DNA from: Rhodovulum sp. P5
Lineage (GTDB): Bacteria > Pseudomonadota > Alphaproteobacteria > Rhodobacterales > Rhodobacteraceae
DNA: 64,000 bases
Assembly: GCF_002079305.1 (NCBI RefSeq)
Contig: NZ_CP015039.1
Location: forward strand, 3,705,501-3,769,500
Direction: 5' to 3'
Below are positions 8,434 to 16,830 of this stretch, in pieces. The notes beneath the pieces are model-generated. The model ran no database searches and was not told where the DNA came from. It saw only the letters and a program-made list of their open reading frames with translations. Each line of letters starts with the position of its first letter. The first letter of the stretch is position 1. Position numbers and translations under genes: made by a program.

Positions 8434-9168
8434 CTAGAGGAGCGGAGGCAGCTCAAGCGCCTCTCCCGGTGTCAGGGTGGTTGGGTCGGAAAGATCGTTG
8501 GCCTCGGCGATCACGCGCCAGCGGGCGGGGTCCTTGTAGGCGACCCATGCGATCTGCGGCAGCGTCTCGCCCTCGCGCACGGTATGGGTGCGGGTGTGGT
8601 CGGCGGTTTGCAGGTTCAACTCCTGCAACTGCTCTGACAGGGTGCGGTATTCCTTCAGCGTCAGCTCCACGATGCAGCGCAGCGGCACCCCGTCGGGGTC
8701 GAACAGCGTATAGCGGCGGTTCACGGTTTCCACGACCGCGTCGAAGGTGGGGGAGGGGACGTCGCTTTCAGATGTGGTGGCACCGGGAAAGGCGCTGCCC
8801 CAACTGATCCGGACAAGGGGCGGCGTGTGCAGATCGCCGGAAATCTTGACCATGCGATAGAAGGCGTCCACGCGCTGCGTCACCGTCTGGGGTTCCTCGG
8901 CACCGCCACCGCCGATCCCGGCCCCGATGGCGCCCAGAAGCCCCCCGGCCGAGGGCGGGCTGGTGCCGTCGAAGAACAACTCCAGCGTCAGCTTCTCGCT
9001 TTCGCCACGGACGAATTGCAGGATCGGGCTGTCGAGACCGGGCAGGCTGACCTCGCCCAGATGCGCGGTCTTCTCGAACGCGTATTCGGTGGGGTTGAAC
9101 TGCACCTCGATCGGGTCGCCGACGGGGCGTTTTTCAAGGTCCAGCTTCTGGAAGGTCAGCTTGCCCAT
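8434..9168 (-). CDS. LysM-domain tube/hub adaptor protein (Afp7/gp53-like)
   Basis: A 244-residue protein. The N-terminal VQFNPTEYAFEK and later LTLELFFDGT match contractile-injection tube-associated proteins of the Afp7 type. A LysM domain occupies about residues 195-244 (HTVREGETLPQIAWVAYKD, then RWRVIAEANDL and ALELPPLL). In eCIS this protein joins the first tube layer to the hub; LysM in this setting is structural rather than proof of peptidoglycan binding. It sits between the tube 2/small-protein pair and the hub gene, in the canonical order. Confidence 0.9.
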   Translation of the reverse strand: MGKLTFQKLDLEKRPVGDPIEVQFNPTEYAFEKTAHLGEVSLPGLDSPILQFVRGESEKLTLELFFDGTSPPSAGGLLGAIGAGIGGGGAEEPQTVTQRVDAFYRMVKISGDLHTPPLVRISWGSAFPGATTSESDVPSPTFDAVVETVNRRYTLFDPDGVPLRCIVELTLKEYRTLSEQLQELNLQTADHTRTHTVREGETLPQIAWVAYKDPARWRVIAEANDLSDPTTLTPGEALELPPLL

Positions 9169-9174
9169 TCTGCC

Positions 9175-9360
9175 CTACTCCTGCGCGCGCCGGTTGGCGC
9201 CGATGGCCGTGTCGCGGCTGCGCCCCCGGTCCTCGGCCGCATCGCGGGCCAAGGCCTCGCGCAGGCGCTGGACCAGCACGGCCATCACCTCATCCGTCAA
9301 AAGGGCGCTGGCATCGAAGGCGTGCACCTCGGCATCCACTTCGTTGATTTTCCACGGCAT
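9175..9360 (-). CDS. Small conserved eCIS protein, DUF5908-like position
   Basis: About 61 residues from MPWKINEVDAEVHAFD. The C-terminal half is a charged, probably helical stretch (VLVQRLREALARDAAEDRGR). Many eCIS loci have a small DUF5908 protein exactly here, between the second tube gene and the LysM gene. I propose equivalence by position and size, not by a firm motif. An upstream GTG at 9369 is possible, but the GAGGGGG ribosome site is spaced correctly for the ATG at 9360. Confidence 0.55.
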   Translation of the reverse strand: MPWKINEVDAEVHAFDASALLTDEVMAVLVQRLREALARDAAEDRGRSRDTAIGANRRAQE

Positions 9361-9373
9361 GGCCTGCACCCCC

Positions 9374-9889
9374 TCAGAACGGTGAAATCGCGTCGAGCAG
9401 CTTGCCGGGCGAGACGATCAGCTCCAGCTTCTCATGTGCGATCTCTAGGCTTTCGATGGCGACCTGGCTTTCGCCGGCATTGAAGGCGGGGCCAGTCCAT
9501 TTCACCGGCAGGCCGTTGGAAAAGCTCCACGTCTTGATCGGCAGGCCGAAATTGTCCTGCAGGATGATCAGCCCGTCGCGCCGGGTGCCCTCGCCCTTCT
9601 GGAACTCCTCGTGCCAGAGCCACAAATCCTCCCCCAGCCCCACGCCGCGCACCAGCGTGATGTTGGAATAGGCCATGCGGCTGGGGAATCTGTGCACCCG
9701 GTCGTTCACCCCGCCTTCCAGATAGGTTTCGAAGTCGAGAGAGCTTTCGAGGCCGCGGCATTCGGTGAACCCGCCCAGAACAAGGCCCGCGGCGGCGCTG
9801 ACCGCCCCGCCCAGCAGGCCGCCGCTGTCAAAGAGCGTCACGAGGAACCGGTAGTTCGGAAGCGGGTCAAAGCGCGGCAGGTCGATCAT
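9374..9889 (-). CDS. Inner tube protein 2 (gp19/Afp5-like)
   Basis: A 171-residue protein starting MIDLPRFDPLPNYRFLVTLF. GFTECRGLESSLDFETYLEGG and WTGPAFNAGESQVAIESLEI match the gp19-type tail tube family. WTGPAFNAGESQ corresponds to WEGPKLNSTTNE in the other tube protein of this operon. This copy follows the second sheath gene and precedes the LysM adaptor, as Afp5 does, so it is probably the adaptor ring between hub and main tube. The ATG at 9889 leaves 4 bp after the sheath stop; a longer reading into the sheath gene is unlikely. Confidence 0.88.
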   Translation of the reverse strand: MIDLPRFDPLPNYRFLVTLFDSGGLLGGAVSAAAGLVLGGFTECRGLESSLDFETYLEGGVNDRVHRFPSRMAYSNITLVRGVGLGEDLWLWHEEFQKGEGTRRDGLIILQDNFGLPIKTWSFSNGLPVKWTGPAFNAGESQVAIESLEIAHEKLELIVSPGKLLDAISPF

Positions 9890-9893
9890 CGCG

Positions 9894-12029
9894 TCATTCC
9901 TCGATCTGGACCGACAGCCGGTCGGTGCGGCCAAGTCTCAGCCGGATGAATTCGTAGGGGCGGACGGGGGCGACCGCGATCTCGGCCACAAGCTGGCCGG
10001 CCTCAGTGACGGCGGGCGGGTTGTTCTCGGCATCGCACTTGACCGCAAAGGCCGCGGCGGGGCTGGCCCCCGCCAAGGCGCCGCGCCGCCAGAGGGCGGA
10101 CAGGAACGCCGAAACCGAATGGCGGATCGCGTCCCGCAGGACCTGAGAGTTGGGTTCGAACACCGCCCATTGGTGGCCGTCCTGAATCGCCTCGGCGATC
10201 ATCAGCATCAGGCGGCGCACGTTCAGGAACCGCCATTCGGGATCGGAACTGAGCGTCCGCGCTCCCTGCGGTGCGATCCCGCGTCCCGGCGTGGCACGGA
10301 TGACATTGACCCCCAGCGTGTTCAGGAGCCCATGCACCGCGTCGTCCGCCGCATCGGTCAGCGCGGCGACATCGCGCAGGCGCTGGTTGGCGGGCGCGCG
10401 TTGCGGCCCCTCTGACAGATCGATGCGTGCGATCAACCCGGCAATGGCGCCCGAGGGCGGCAGGCTGCGCGCCTCTTGCCCCGGTTCGGCCAGCACCAGC
10501 CACGGCCAGTAGAGCGCGGCATGGGCGGTGTCGAACCGCGCCCGCCAGCTTTGCACATCGTCCAGCCGCAGCATTTCTTGCGGCACGTCCAGCAGGGCCA
10601 CGCGGTACAGACCGCTTTCGCCCTGTCCCGCCATCTCCATCTGCAACGCGTAGATGTCGTCGATATGCAGGGCGGGAGGCAGGGTGCGCTCTGCGATATG
10701 GAATTCCTGAGGCGTCGTCAGGACAACGCTGAAGGTCTGGGTCGAGGCGTCAAGCGTGGTATAGCCGACCTTGGCGATGCGGATGTCGACCTGCCCCAGC
10801 GGCAGACCGGTGAGGGTAAAGCTGCCGTCCCCGGCGGTCATGGCAACGCGCCCCTCGACATCCAGGCTGGTGACGCGCGCGCCCCCGACGGGCGCGTCGG
10901 TGTCGGCGTCGCGGACGATGCCCGACAGGATCCCCTCTGGCAGCGGTTCGGGGCTGGTGCAGGCATTGGGGCGGAGGATCGGGGCCAGCGGTGCGGCCTC
11001 GGCTTCGGCTCGCAGCACGATATCGGGCGCGGCAAGGACCGAGATCTCGTCCACCTCGGCCAGCCGGGTCAGCGCATCGGAGAACTGGGTGCGTGTAAGG
11101 CTGCGCAGGCCATCCCGCCCGCCGGAAAATGCCAAGGGCAGCCCCGGTGCCGGCCAGTTCGCCGGGTCGGACAGATCGGCCAGGGCGACCTCGACCGGCG
11201 GTTGGCCCGGTGGCCCGGGTACAAAGGTCGTGGCGACGCGGGCGGCCAGCATGGCGCATTGTTCCTGCAGCAGGCGGCCGACATAACGTGTACTGCGCGG
11301 GTCGAGGGACAGATCGGCGTGGCGAGAGACCTCTTGCCCGTCAAGCGCCAGCGACAGGGTGAATTCCACGGTTTCCAGCCGGACGGGCCGGGCGAAATCC
11401 AGCCCCGTCACCGGGCTTTGCCACGTGATTTCCAGAAGCGCCCGGTCGATTGCCGCGACATGGGCATAGGCGGGGGCGTCCATCCCGTCCTGGATCAGGC
11501 GCACCCAGCTTCCCGTCTCGAACCCCGGCAGCGCGGCGGCACGCATCGTGGCCCCATCGGCGGGCTGGTTCGGCAGGCTTTCGGTCACGCCGCGCCCGCC
11601 CGCGAAGACGGTGACGGACAACCGGTTGCCCCATGCGCCGGGGCTGTCGGATACAAGCCGCGACGGCGTTGTCAGGGGGCCGGAGTTGTCGCTTTGCCCC
11701 CGCCCGATGGCGGCATAGGCGGCGGACAGCGTCAGCCCGCCGGGCAGCGTGACCCGCGCCGTGGCCGCGTCTGCCGGATCGGCCACGCGCGCCATGAACG
11801 CGGTGTCGCCGCCGTTCTCAAAGAAGAGCCGCACGGCCTCCCCGGTATAGGCGTACTCAAGCGGTGGGCCGAAGGCGTCGAGGAATTGCCGCCAGCTGCG
11901 CAGCTTGACCGCCCGGTCTAGCGGTCCGCGTTCGGCAAACCCCGCAAAGCCGCAGATATCCGTCCGCAGCGCCGACACGCGGGGGCGGTTCAGATCGACG
12001 GTTTCGAAGGTGACGCCCGGGGCCAGCAT
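9894..12029 (-). CDS. Tail sheath protein 2 with inserted carboxypeptidase-regulatory-like domain
   Basis: A 711-residue sheath protein. The N-terminus (MLAPGVTFETVD, CGFAGFAERGP, RLFFENGGDTAFMARV) and C-terminus (WRFLNVRRLMLMIAEAI, WAVFEPNSQVLRDAI, ALAGASPAAAFAVKCD) match contractile sheath subunits. At about residues 365-440, between VLAAPDI and the HIDDIYALQME segment, is an insertion. It reads GIVRDADTDAPVGGARV with DGSFTLTGLPLGQVDIRI and GYTTLD. This is the pattern of CarboxypepD_reg-like beta-sandwich domains, which would sit on the outside of the sheath. It follows tube 1 and precedes tube 2. Confidence 0.9.
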   Translation of the reverse strand: MLAPGVTFETVDLNRPRVSALRTDICGFAGFAERGPLDRAVKLRSWRQFLDAFGPPLEYAYTGEAVRLFFENGGDTAFMARVADPADAATARVTLPGGLTLSAAYAAIGRGQSDNSGPLTTPSRLVSDSPGAWGNRLSVTVFAGGRGVTESLPNQPADGATMRAAALPGFETGSWVRLIQDGMDAPAYAHVAAIDRALLEITWQSPVTGLDFARPVRLETVEFTLSLALDGQEVSRHADLSLDPRSTRYVGRLLQEQCAMLAARVATTFVPGPPGQPPVEVALADLSDPANWPAPGLPLAFSGGRDGLRSLTRTQFSDALTRLAEVDEISVLAAPDIVLRAEAEAAPLAPILRPNACTSPEPLPEGILSGIVRDADTDAPVGGARVTSLDVEGRVAMTAGDGSFTLTGLPLGQVDIRIAKVGYTTLDASTQTFSVVLTTPQEFHIAERTLPPALHIDDIYALQMEMAGQGESGLYRVALLDVPQEMLRLDDVQSWRARFDTAHAALYWPWLVLAEPGQEARSLPPSGAIAGLIARIDLSEGPQRAPANQRLRDVAALTDAADDAVHGLLNTLGVNVIRATPGRGIAPQGARTLSSDPEWRFLNVRRLMLMIAEAIQDGHQWAVFEPNSQVLRDAIRHSVSAFLSALWRRGALAGASPAAAFAVKCDAENNPPAVTEAGQLVAEIAVAPVRPYEFIRLRLGRTDRLSVQIEE

Positions 12030-12059
12030 GGCTTTCTCTCCTCACGCGTGGGCCCGGAC

Positions 12060-12497
12060 TTACGTCTGGGTGTCCAGCCCTTCGTGGCAGATTTCCAGCG
12101 ACTCGATGGCGACCTCGTTGGTGGTGGAGTTGAGCTTCGGCCCCTCCCACTTGCAGATCCAGCCTTCGCGGAAATTGAACCGCAGGGCTTCCTCCCGTGC
12201 CTCGTCCAGCACGATGATCGAGAACGACTTGCGCTCGGTCTGGCCGTCGATGGTCGTCTTGCGCCAGGTCCAGAGTTCGTAATTCTGGGTCCAGCCGCGT
12301 TTCAGCGCGATGTTGGCATAGTTGGTCAGACCGGGCAGTTTGCGCTTGGTCGTGATCTCGTTGCCGGTGCGGTATTCGATGATCTCCTGGCTGGTCTCCA
12401 GCCCGCTGGCCTCTGTAAAGCCCGCGCTGGCGACCCCGTCGATTTCGATGAGGAAGTTGAACTGGGCGAGGGGATCGTTCCTGTCTCCGACGGGCAT
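12060..12497 (-). CDS. Inner tube protein 1 (gp19/Afp1-like)
   Basis: A 145-residue protein starting MPVGDRNDPLAQFNFLIEID. GFTEASGLETSQEIIEYRTG, then LPGLTNYANIALKRG and WEGPKLNSTTNEVAIESLEI, are hallmarks of the main tube subunit of Afp/PVC particles. Length is typical (about 145-150 aa). It sits between the two sheath genes. Compared with tube 2 in this operon it is shorter and closer to the family consensus, so it is likely the main tube building block. Confidence 0.93.
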   Translation of the reverse strand: MPVGDRNDPLAQFNFLIEIDGVASAGFTEASGLETSQEIIEYRTGNEITTKRKLPGLTNYANIALKRGWTQNYELWTWRKTTIDGQTERKSFSIIVLDEAREEALRFNFREGWICKWEGPKLNSTTNEVAIESLEICHEGLDTQT

Positions 12498-12530
12498 GGG
12501 CGGGTCCTCCTGATGTCTGTGGCCGGCCGC

Positions 12531-15017
12531 TTAGGCGGACGCGGTTTTCTGGGAAATGCGGAAAATGACGAATTCGGCGGGGCGTAGCGGGGCGATGGCC
12601 ACCTGTACGACCAGCCGCCCGTTCAGGATGTCCGACTGGCTCATCGTGTTGGGGCCGACATCGACGAAGAACGCCTCTTCGGGGCTGGCGCCGGCCAGTG
12701 CGCCGTCGCGCCACAGGCCCGTCAGGAAGTTCGTCAGGCTGCGGTTGATCGTGGCCCACAGCGCCTGTCCGTTCGGCTCGAACACCGCGAATTGCGTGCC
12801 CCGCTCGATCGATTTCTCCACGAACAGGAACAGGCGCCGCACCGGGACATAGATCCATTCGGAATCGGACGTCACGGTGCGGGCCCCCCATATGCGCTTG
12901 GACCGGCCGAGGTTGGAAAAATCGCGGATCACGTTGATGCCGCGCGGGTTCAGGATTTCCTGCTGCCCGGTTGTGATGTTGGCGTTCAGATCAAGGATGT
13001 TGCGCACCACGACATTGGCCGGGGCCTTGTGCACCCCGCGTTCGTTGTCGGTGCGGGCAAAGGCGCCGCAGACATGGCCCGAGGGCGGAATGACAAGCCG
13101 GTCGCCGGGCTGTCCGAACGGGTCGGAGATTTGCAGCCACGGGTAATAAAGTGCCGCCCGCGTGCTGTCGTAAAGCGCCCGCTGCGCCTGCACCGTTGCA
13201 AGATCGGCATTGGGCTGGCTGTCCAGCACGGCGATCCGATAGCGCATCAGTTCGCAATGGGTGATCATCTGGTTCTGGACGACCTGTTCCCAGCGGCCCG
13301 GCACCGCGACGATCGAGATATCGTCGATGCCGGTCAGGGCGTGGATGCCGGTGCGGTCGGCCACATCCGCCGCGTCATCGCCGCGATAGGTATTCTCGTT
13401 CACGGTGGCGAGGTCGTCGTCGCCCCCGTCAAGGCCGCGATTGAGCCCCAGCATGACCTGCGACAGGCGCAGGGTGGCGGCATCGGCCAGATCGGCGCCG
13501 GTGTCGTCCCGGGTCAGATCCGACAGGCGGATCAGGTCGGACAGGCCGGCACGCGCGCTTTCCCCGGCGGCCCGGTCGAAATGGCCGACGATGGTGGGTG
13601 CATAGCGGGGGTGCGTCGGGTCCTGCGCGAGACTGTCGAAGGATTCGTCCATCGCGACGCGCCCGGTTTCGTCCAGAAGCTCCACGGTCAGGGCGAATTC
13701 AAGGCTGGTGACGGTGTCGCCCAAATTCAGATCGACGGCGGCGCCGCCTTCCAACTCGACCTCTGCCCCGCTGGTGCCGGTCACGCGCTGGCGGGCGATC
13801 TCGGTCCCGGCGCGGGCGATGCTGACGACCGAACCGGGATAAAGGCCGACACCTGTGCCCAGCGTGATCGGGCTGTCGCCGGTCAGGGCGGCCACGGCCA
13901 CGGTGGTTTCGTTCAAGGGCGCCGCGGTCGCGCGGACACGCAACCGGTTGGCCCAACCGCCTTCGTCCCGGGCATGGACGCGCAACAGGTCCACCTGCTT
14001 GCGGATTTCCACACCGGTGGCGTGGATCGCAAGGGTGGGCGTCGTGGCGACCGAAAGCTGAGAGACAACGGTGCGCACGACGTGGAATTCCCGTGTGGGC
14101 GCGGTGCCGATGGCGACCACGTCGCCCTCTGCCATACCGGCGGTGGCGGCGACGGCGACGATCCCGGCCCCGGCGGCGGTTGCGCCATCGACCGTGGTCG
14201 CCGTGGCGCTGTCGCCCATCGTGACGACCATCACCTCTACCGTGGCCTGCGGGTGATCGAAGAGGAGCGTGCCCTCGTCGAAATCGGCCGCGGCGTTGGC
14301 GGTGATGGTCACGAATTCCGTGGTGCTGTCGTCGCCGGTTTGGCGGATCCGCAGCACCTGCCCGGCGGTCAGGGCCGCGACGGTGGCGCCGTCCAGCGCA
14401 AGCCCGCCGCCCGCGTCCATGTCACCGGTGACGCCGGCGGTCAGGTCGGCGCCCTCGACCGGCGCGTTTTGCAGCACGACCGGTTGGGTATCCCCCTGTG
14501 CGGCGTGGAGCGTTCCGGTCAGAGCCAGACCCATGGCAAGCGGGTCGCTGTCGGCGGTTACATATTCGCTGCGCGCCCCGTCAGACAGCAGCAGCGTATC
14601 GCCATTGGCGATGTTGGTGCCATCGTCGATCTGAAGCAGAACCGCCCCGGCCACCGCGCGGCTGGACAGCGCCGTCACTGCCGGTGTCTGCGTCGCGTCG
14701 CCCAGCATGTCGACCGTGGCGAAATCGGCGTCGGTTCCGACAATCCGGTTGACGTAGATCCGGCCCGCGCCGTTGTCGAAGGCGCCCTGAACCGCAAGGG
14801 GCAGCGCGTCGCGGTTGTTGGTGTAGACCGCGCTGTTCAGCAAGCCGCCAAAGCTGCGGGTGAAATCCCCGAAACTGGTGACAAGTGTCGGCCGGTTCAC
14901 CGGGCCGCGTTCGGTCATGCCGACCATGCCGATGGTCGATGTCGACACGCCCGCGATGGGTTTTGCGCCGCTCGGAACCTCTTCGACGAAAACGCCGGGT
15001 GCAAGATATTCAGGCAT
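12531..15017 (-). CDS. Tail sheath protein 1 with large inserted beta-repeat region
   Basis: An 828-residue sheath protein starting MPEYLAPGVFVEEVPSG. The conserved sheath ends are clear: GMVGMTERGPVNRPTLVTSF at the start, and VTSDSEWIYVPVRRLFLFVE, FAVFEPNGQALWATINR and LAGASPEEAFFVDV at the end. Sheaths of Afp type are usually 350-480 aa. The extra length lies at about residues 110-430 and contains four degenerate units (about 115-160, 205-240, 283-320, 372-415), each with a G-D/S-x-V/L-x-I core followed by a strand. The start is chosen at the ATG with upstream AGGGAGA; upstream readings into the previous gene lack homology. First structural gene of the sheath-tube-sheath-tube block. Confidence 0.92.
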   Translation of the reverse strand: MPEYLAPGVFVEEVPSGAKPIAGVSTSTIGMVGMTERGPVNRPTLVTSFGDFTRSFGGLLNSAVYTNNRDALPLAVQGAFDNGAGRIYVNRIVGTDADFATVDMLGDATQTPAVTALSSRAVAGAVLLQIDDGTNIANGDTLLLSDGARSEYVTADSDPLAMGLALTGTLHAAQGDTQPVVLQNAPVEGADLTAGVTGDMDAGGGLALDGATVAALTAGQVLRIRQTGDDSTTEFVTITANAAADFDEGTLLFDHPQATVEVMVVTMGDSATATTVDGATAAGAGIVAVAATAGMAEGDVVAIGTAPTREFHVVRTVVSQLSVATTPTLAIHATGVEIRKQVDLLRVHARDEGGWANRLRVRATAAPLNETTVAVAALTGDSPITLGTGVGLYPGSVVSIARAGTEIARQRVTGTSGAEVELEGGAAVDLNLGDTVTSLEFALTVELLDETGRVAMDESFDSLAQDPTHPRYAPTIVGHFDRAAGESARAGLSDLIRLSDLTRDDTGADLADAATLRLSQVMLGLNRGLDGGDDDLATVNENTYRGDDAADVADRTGIHALTGIDDISIVAVPGRWEQVVQNQMITHCELMRYRIAVLDSQPNADLATVQAQRALYDSTRAALYYPWLQISDPFGQPGDRLVIPPSGHVCGAFARTDNERGVHKAPANVVVRNILDLNANITTGQQEILNPRGINVIRDFSNLGRSKRIWGARTVTSDSEWIYVPVRRLFLFVEKSIERGTQFAVFEPNGQALWATINRSLTNFLTGLWRDGALAGASPEEAFFVDVGPNTMSQSDILNGRLVVQVAIAPLRPAEFVIFRISQKTASA

Positions 15018-15028
15018 GCTTGGTCTCC

Positions 15029-15676
15029 CTACGTGGGTTGGAGCGTGAGGCTCACCCGGTTGATCGGTGCCGCGAAATTCAGTCTGATGTCGGTGTCGAG
15101 CGGGATGCGCCCCGTGGCCGTGACGGACAGCGTGACGGTTGCCGCGACGGGCGCGGGCCCAAGGGTGAAAAACCCGTCGGCATCCGTCAGAACGGGGCCC
15201 AGCGCGGCCGGCGCGGTGACGCTGACCGACGCGCCTGCAATGGCGATCTCGGGGTCTTCGGCCCGGGACACACGGCCCTTGAGCGTCACTGGGTCGGGCA
15301 AGAGCGCGATGTCCTGCGCGCGGGGCAGGCCGCCGATGATCTGCACCGCCTGGGTTTCGTCGCCCAGGGTCAGGCTGCGCGCGATGCGTGCCAGTTCCGC
15401 CGCGGTAAAGCTGAGCGTGACCGAGGACGGCTGATAGCCGTCGGCCTCGACCTCCAGCCGGATATCGACATTTGCCGGGGGCAGCATGTGCAGCGGATCG
15501 CCAAAGACCGCGTATTGCGCATCGGGCAGAACGCGCAAGGTGACGTGGTCCAACGGCCCGTCGTCGGCGGCATCCACGACCCGCACAAGGGGTGGTGTGC
15601 GCGGTTGCCCCGTGCTGATCGCATCGGTGATCCGCCCGGCGACCACCACCTGTCGGGACAGAACCTCGAACGTCAT
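15029..15676 (-). CDS. eCIS-associated carboxypeptidase-regulatory-like beta-sandwich protein
   Basis: A 215-residue protein without a signal peptide. The second half has VTLKGRVSRAEDPEIAIAGA, then VLTDADGFFTLGPAP and VTLSVTATG. This is the repeat grammar of CarboxypepD_reg/Ig-like domains. The first half (VVVAGRITDAISTGQP, VRLEVEADGY-type strands) may be a second, more divergent copy. It overlaps the Pvc16-like stop by ATGA and lies 11 bp before sheath 1. The domain resembles the insertion in sheath 2, suggesting a shared surface decoration or adhesion function; that is inference. Confidence 0.65.
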   Translation of the reverse strand: MTFEVLSRQVVVAGRITDAISTGQPRTPPLVRVVDAADDGPLDHVTLRVLPDAQYAVFGDPLHMLPPANVDIRLEVEADGYQPSSVTLSFTAAELARIARSLTLGDETQAVQIIGGLPRAQDIALLPDPVTLKGRVSRAEDPEIAIAGASVSVTAPAALGPVLTDADGFFTLGPAPVAATVTLSVTATGRIPLDTDIRLNFAAPINRVSLTLQPT

Positions 15677-16275
15677 GGGCCAACCCCCTGATCGACAAGG
15701 ATATGGCTTTCCGTCACGCGGTCGGCGCTGACCGGATCAAGCGCGCTGTCGATCATCACCGTCCGCATCTCATAGGCGACGGACAGGCGGTAATCGCTGC
15801 CCATGGCGTGCCAGACCCGCGCGATGTCTTCCAGCCGCAGGGGTTGCAGGTTGAGGCGCAGCGCCCGGCTGCCGCCGCCCCGGCTGTCGTCCAGCGGGGC
15901 ACCGGCCAGCGTCTCGATGGTCGGCCGGTCATGCAGCGCCTGCATGATCCGCCCGAGGATCAGGTGGTTTTGTTCCTCATCGGCCTGAAGCGGGGTGATC
16001 AGGTACTGATGGCGCAGCGCCAGCGGCGCGCGGACCAGCCCAGTCGTGCCGATCGGCAGCGGCCGCTGGTTCCGCAACTGGGAATCGGGTTCGATGCTGT
16101 AAAGATAGACCGACAGGCGCGCGGTGGCGGGTACGTCGCTGTCCGGGGCCGACAGGATAATGTCGGTCGCCATGTCGGCAAACCCGAAATCGACGTCCGC
16201 AACGGTGGTCAGGGCCTCGTAAAGGAAGGCGCGCAATTCCCGCGTTGCGTCGCGCAGGATCGAGAAGTGGCTCAT
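15673..16275 (-). CDS. Pvc16/DUF4255-family tube terminator-like protein (Afp16-like)
   Basis: A 200-residue protein. The N-terminus SILRDATRELRAFLYEAL and the motif LSVYLYSIEPDSQLRNQRPL are characteristic of the Pvc16 N-terminal domain (DUF4255). The following LAGAPLDDSRGGGSRALRLN and IARVWHAMGSDYRLSVAYE also fit. In eCIS this protein caps or terminates the tube at the end distal to the baseplate. It is the first recognisable structural gene of the operon. A DUF4255 gene beside sheath and tube genes is a strong discriminator between eCIS and prophage tails. Confidence 0.9.
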   Translation of the reverse strand: MSHFSILRDATRELRAFLYEALTTVADVDFGFADMATDIILSAPDSDVPATARLSVYLYSIEPDSQLRNQRPLPIGTTGLVRAPLALRHQYLITPLQADEEQNHLILGRIMQALHDRPTIETLAGAPLDDSRGGGSRALRLNLQPLRLEDIARVWHAMGSDYRLSVAYEMRTVMIDSALDPVSADRVTESHILVDQGVGP

Positions 16276-16336
16276 CTCCCGACCCCTCCTGCAATCGCGC
16301 CCGCTGTTTGCCTGTCTGACGAAATCCTGGCCATCG

Positions 16337-16621
16337 TCAGTGCCTTTTCTCGTCGGGGGCGTGCCAGTCGCCGGAGGGCGACGCGTCGGCGGCCTTGGCC
16401 ATCCGGTCGCGCAGCCAGTCCAGCGCGCTCTCGATGGAATGGTGAAGGCTGAAGTCGGAACTGTTCACATGTTCGATCTGCACGAACAGGCGCCCTTCGC
16501 CGCCGCCGGTCTGCTGCGGCAATTGCGGTTGCAGGCTGGGATCGGGAGAGGCATTCACCCGCAGGCGCACCACGAAGGCATGGCTTTCGTCACGTGTCCT
16601 GTCCGGGGTCGGCGTGGTCAT
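16337..16621 (-). CDS. Hypothetical protein at head of eCIS operon
   Basis: About 94 residues from MTTPTPDRTRDESHAFVVRL. I do not recognise the family. The N-terminal part reads as beta-strand (FVVRLRVNAS, LFVQIEHVNSSDFS) with a Pro/Gln-rich linker, and the C-terminal part is helical (SIESALDWLRDRMAKAAD). No signal peptide or membrane segment. It lies 61 bp upstream of the Pvc16-like gene on the same strand and is probably the first gene of the operon. Longer readings upstream are possible but would run towards the terminator region. Confidence 0.55.
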   Translation of the reverse strand: MTTPTPDRTRDESHAFVVRLRVNASPDPSLQPQLPQQTGGGEGRLFVQIEHVNSSDFSLHHSIESALDWLRDRMAKAADASPSGDWHAPDEKRH

Positions 16622-16770
16622 CGGAAGTCCGATCCTCTTGGGTGTCGGAATCACCCTTAACAGGTCGTGAATGCCGGCCCGTCCGCAGGGCGGCACATCG
16701 CCCTCACGACCGTCGGACAGATCGGGCACGCCGCCATCACCGATGCGTCACCGCCCGGTCACAACCTGAC

Positions 16771-16797
16771 AAAGGCCGACCCGGTGGATCGGCCTTT
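16771..16797 (-). terminator. Hairpin terminator after the BTAD regulator
   Basis: Perfect 9-bp inverted repeat AAAGGCCGA / TCGGCCTTT with a 9-nt loop, lying 34 bp after the regulator stop codon. It should separate regulator transcription from the downstream eCIS operon, whose promoter would then lie between it and 16621. The trailing T-run is short, so strength is uncertain. Confidence 0.6.
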
Positions 16798-16830
16798 CAG
16801 GTTTGAAATTGATAGGGAATTCGCGCCTGC

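Noticed and set aside
12792..15434. 880-residue plus-strand open frame opposite sheath 1
   Set aside because: Shadow of the sheath gene; its composition follows codon-position bias and no motif is present.
1..16621. Prophage interpretation of the tail-like genes
   Set aside because: No capsid, portal, terminase, integrase or lysis genes; a Pvc16/DUF4255 gene, two sheaths and two tubes point to eCIS.
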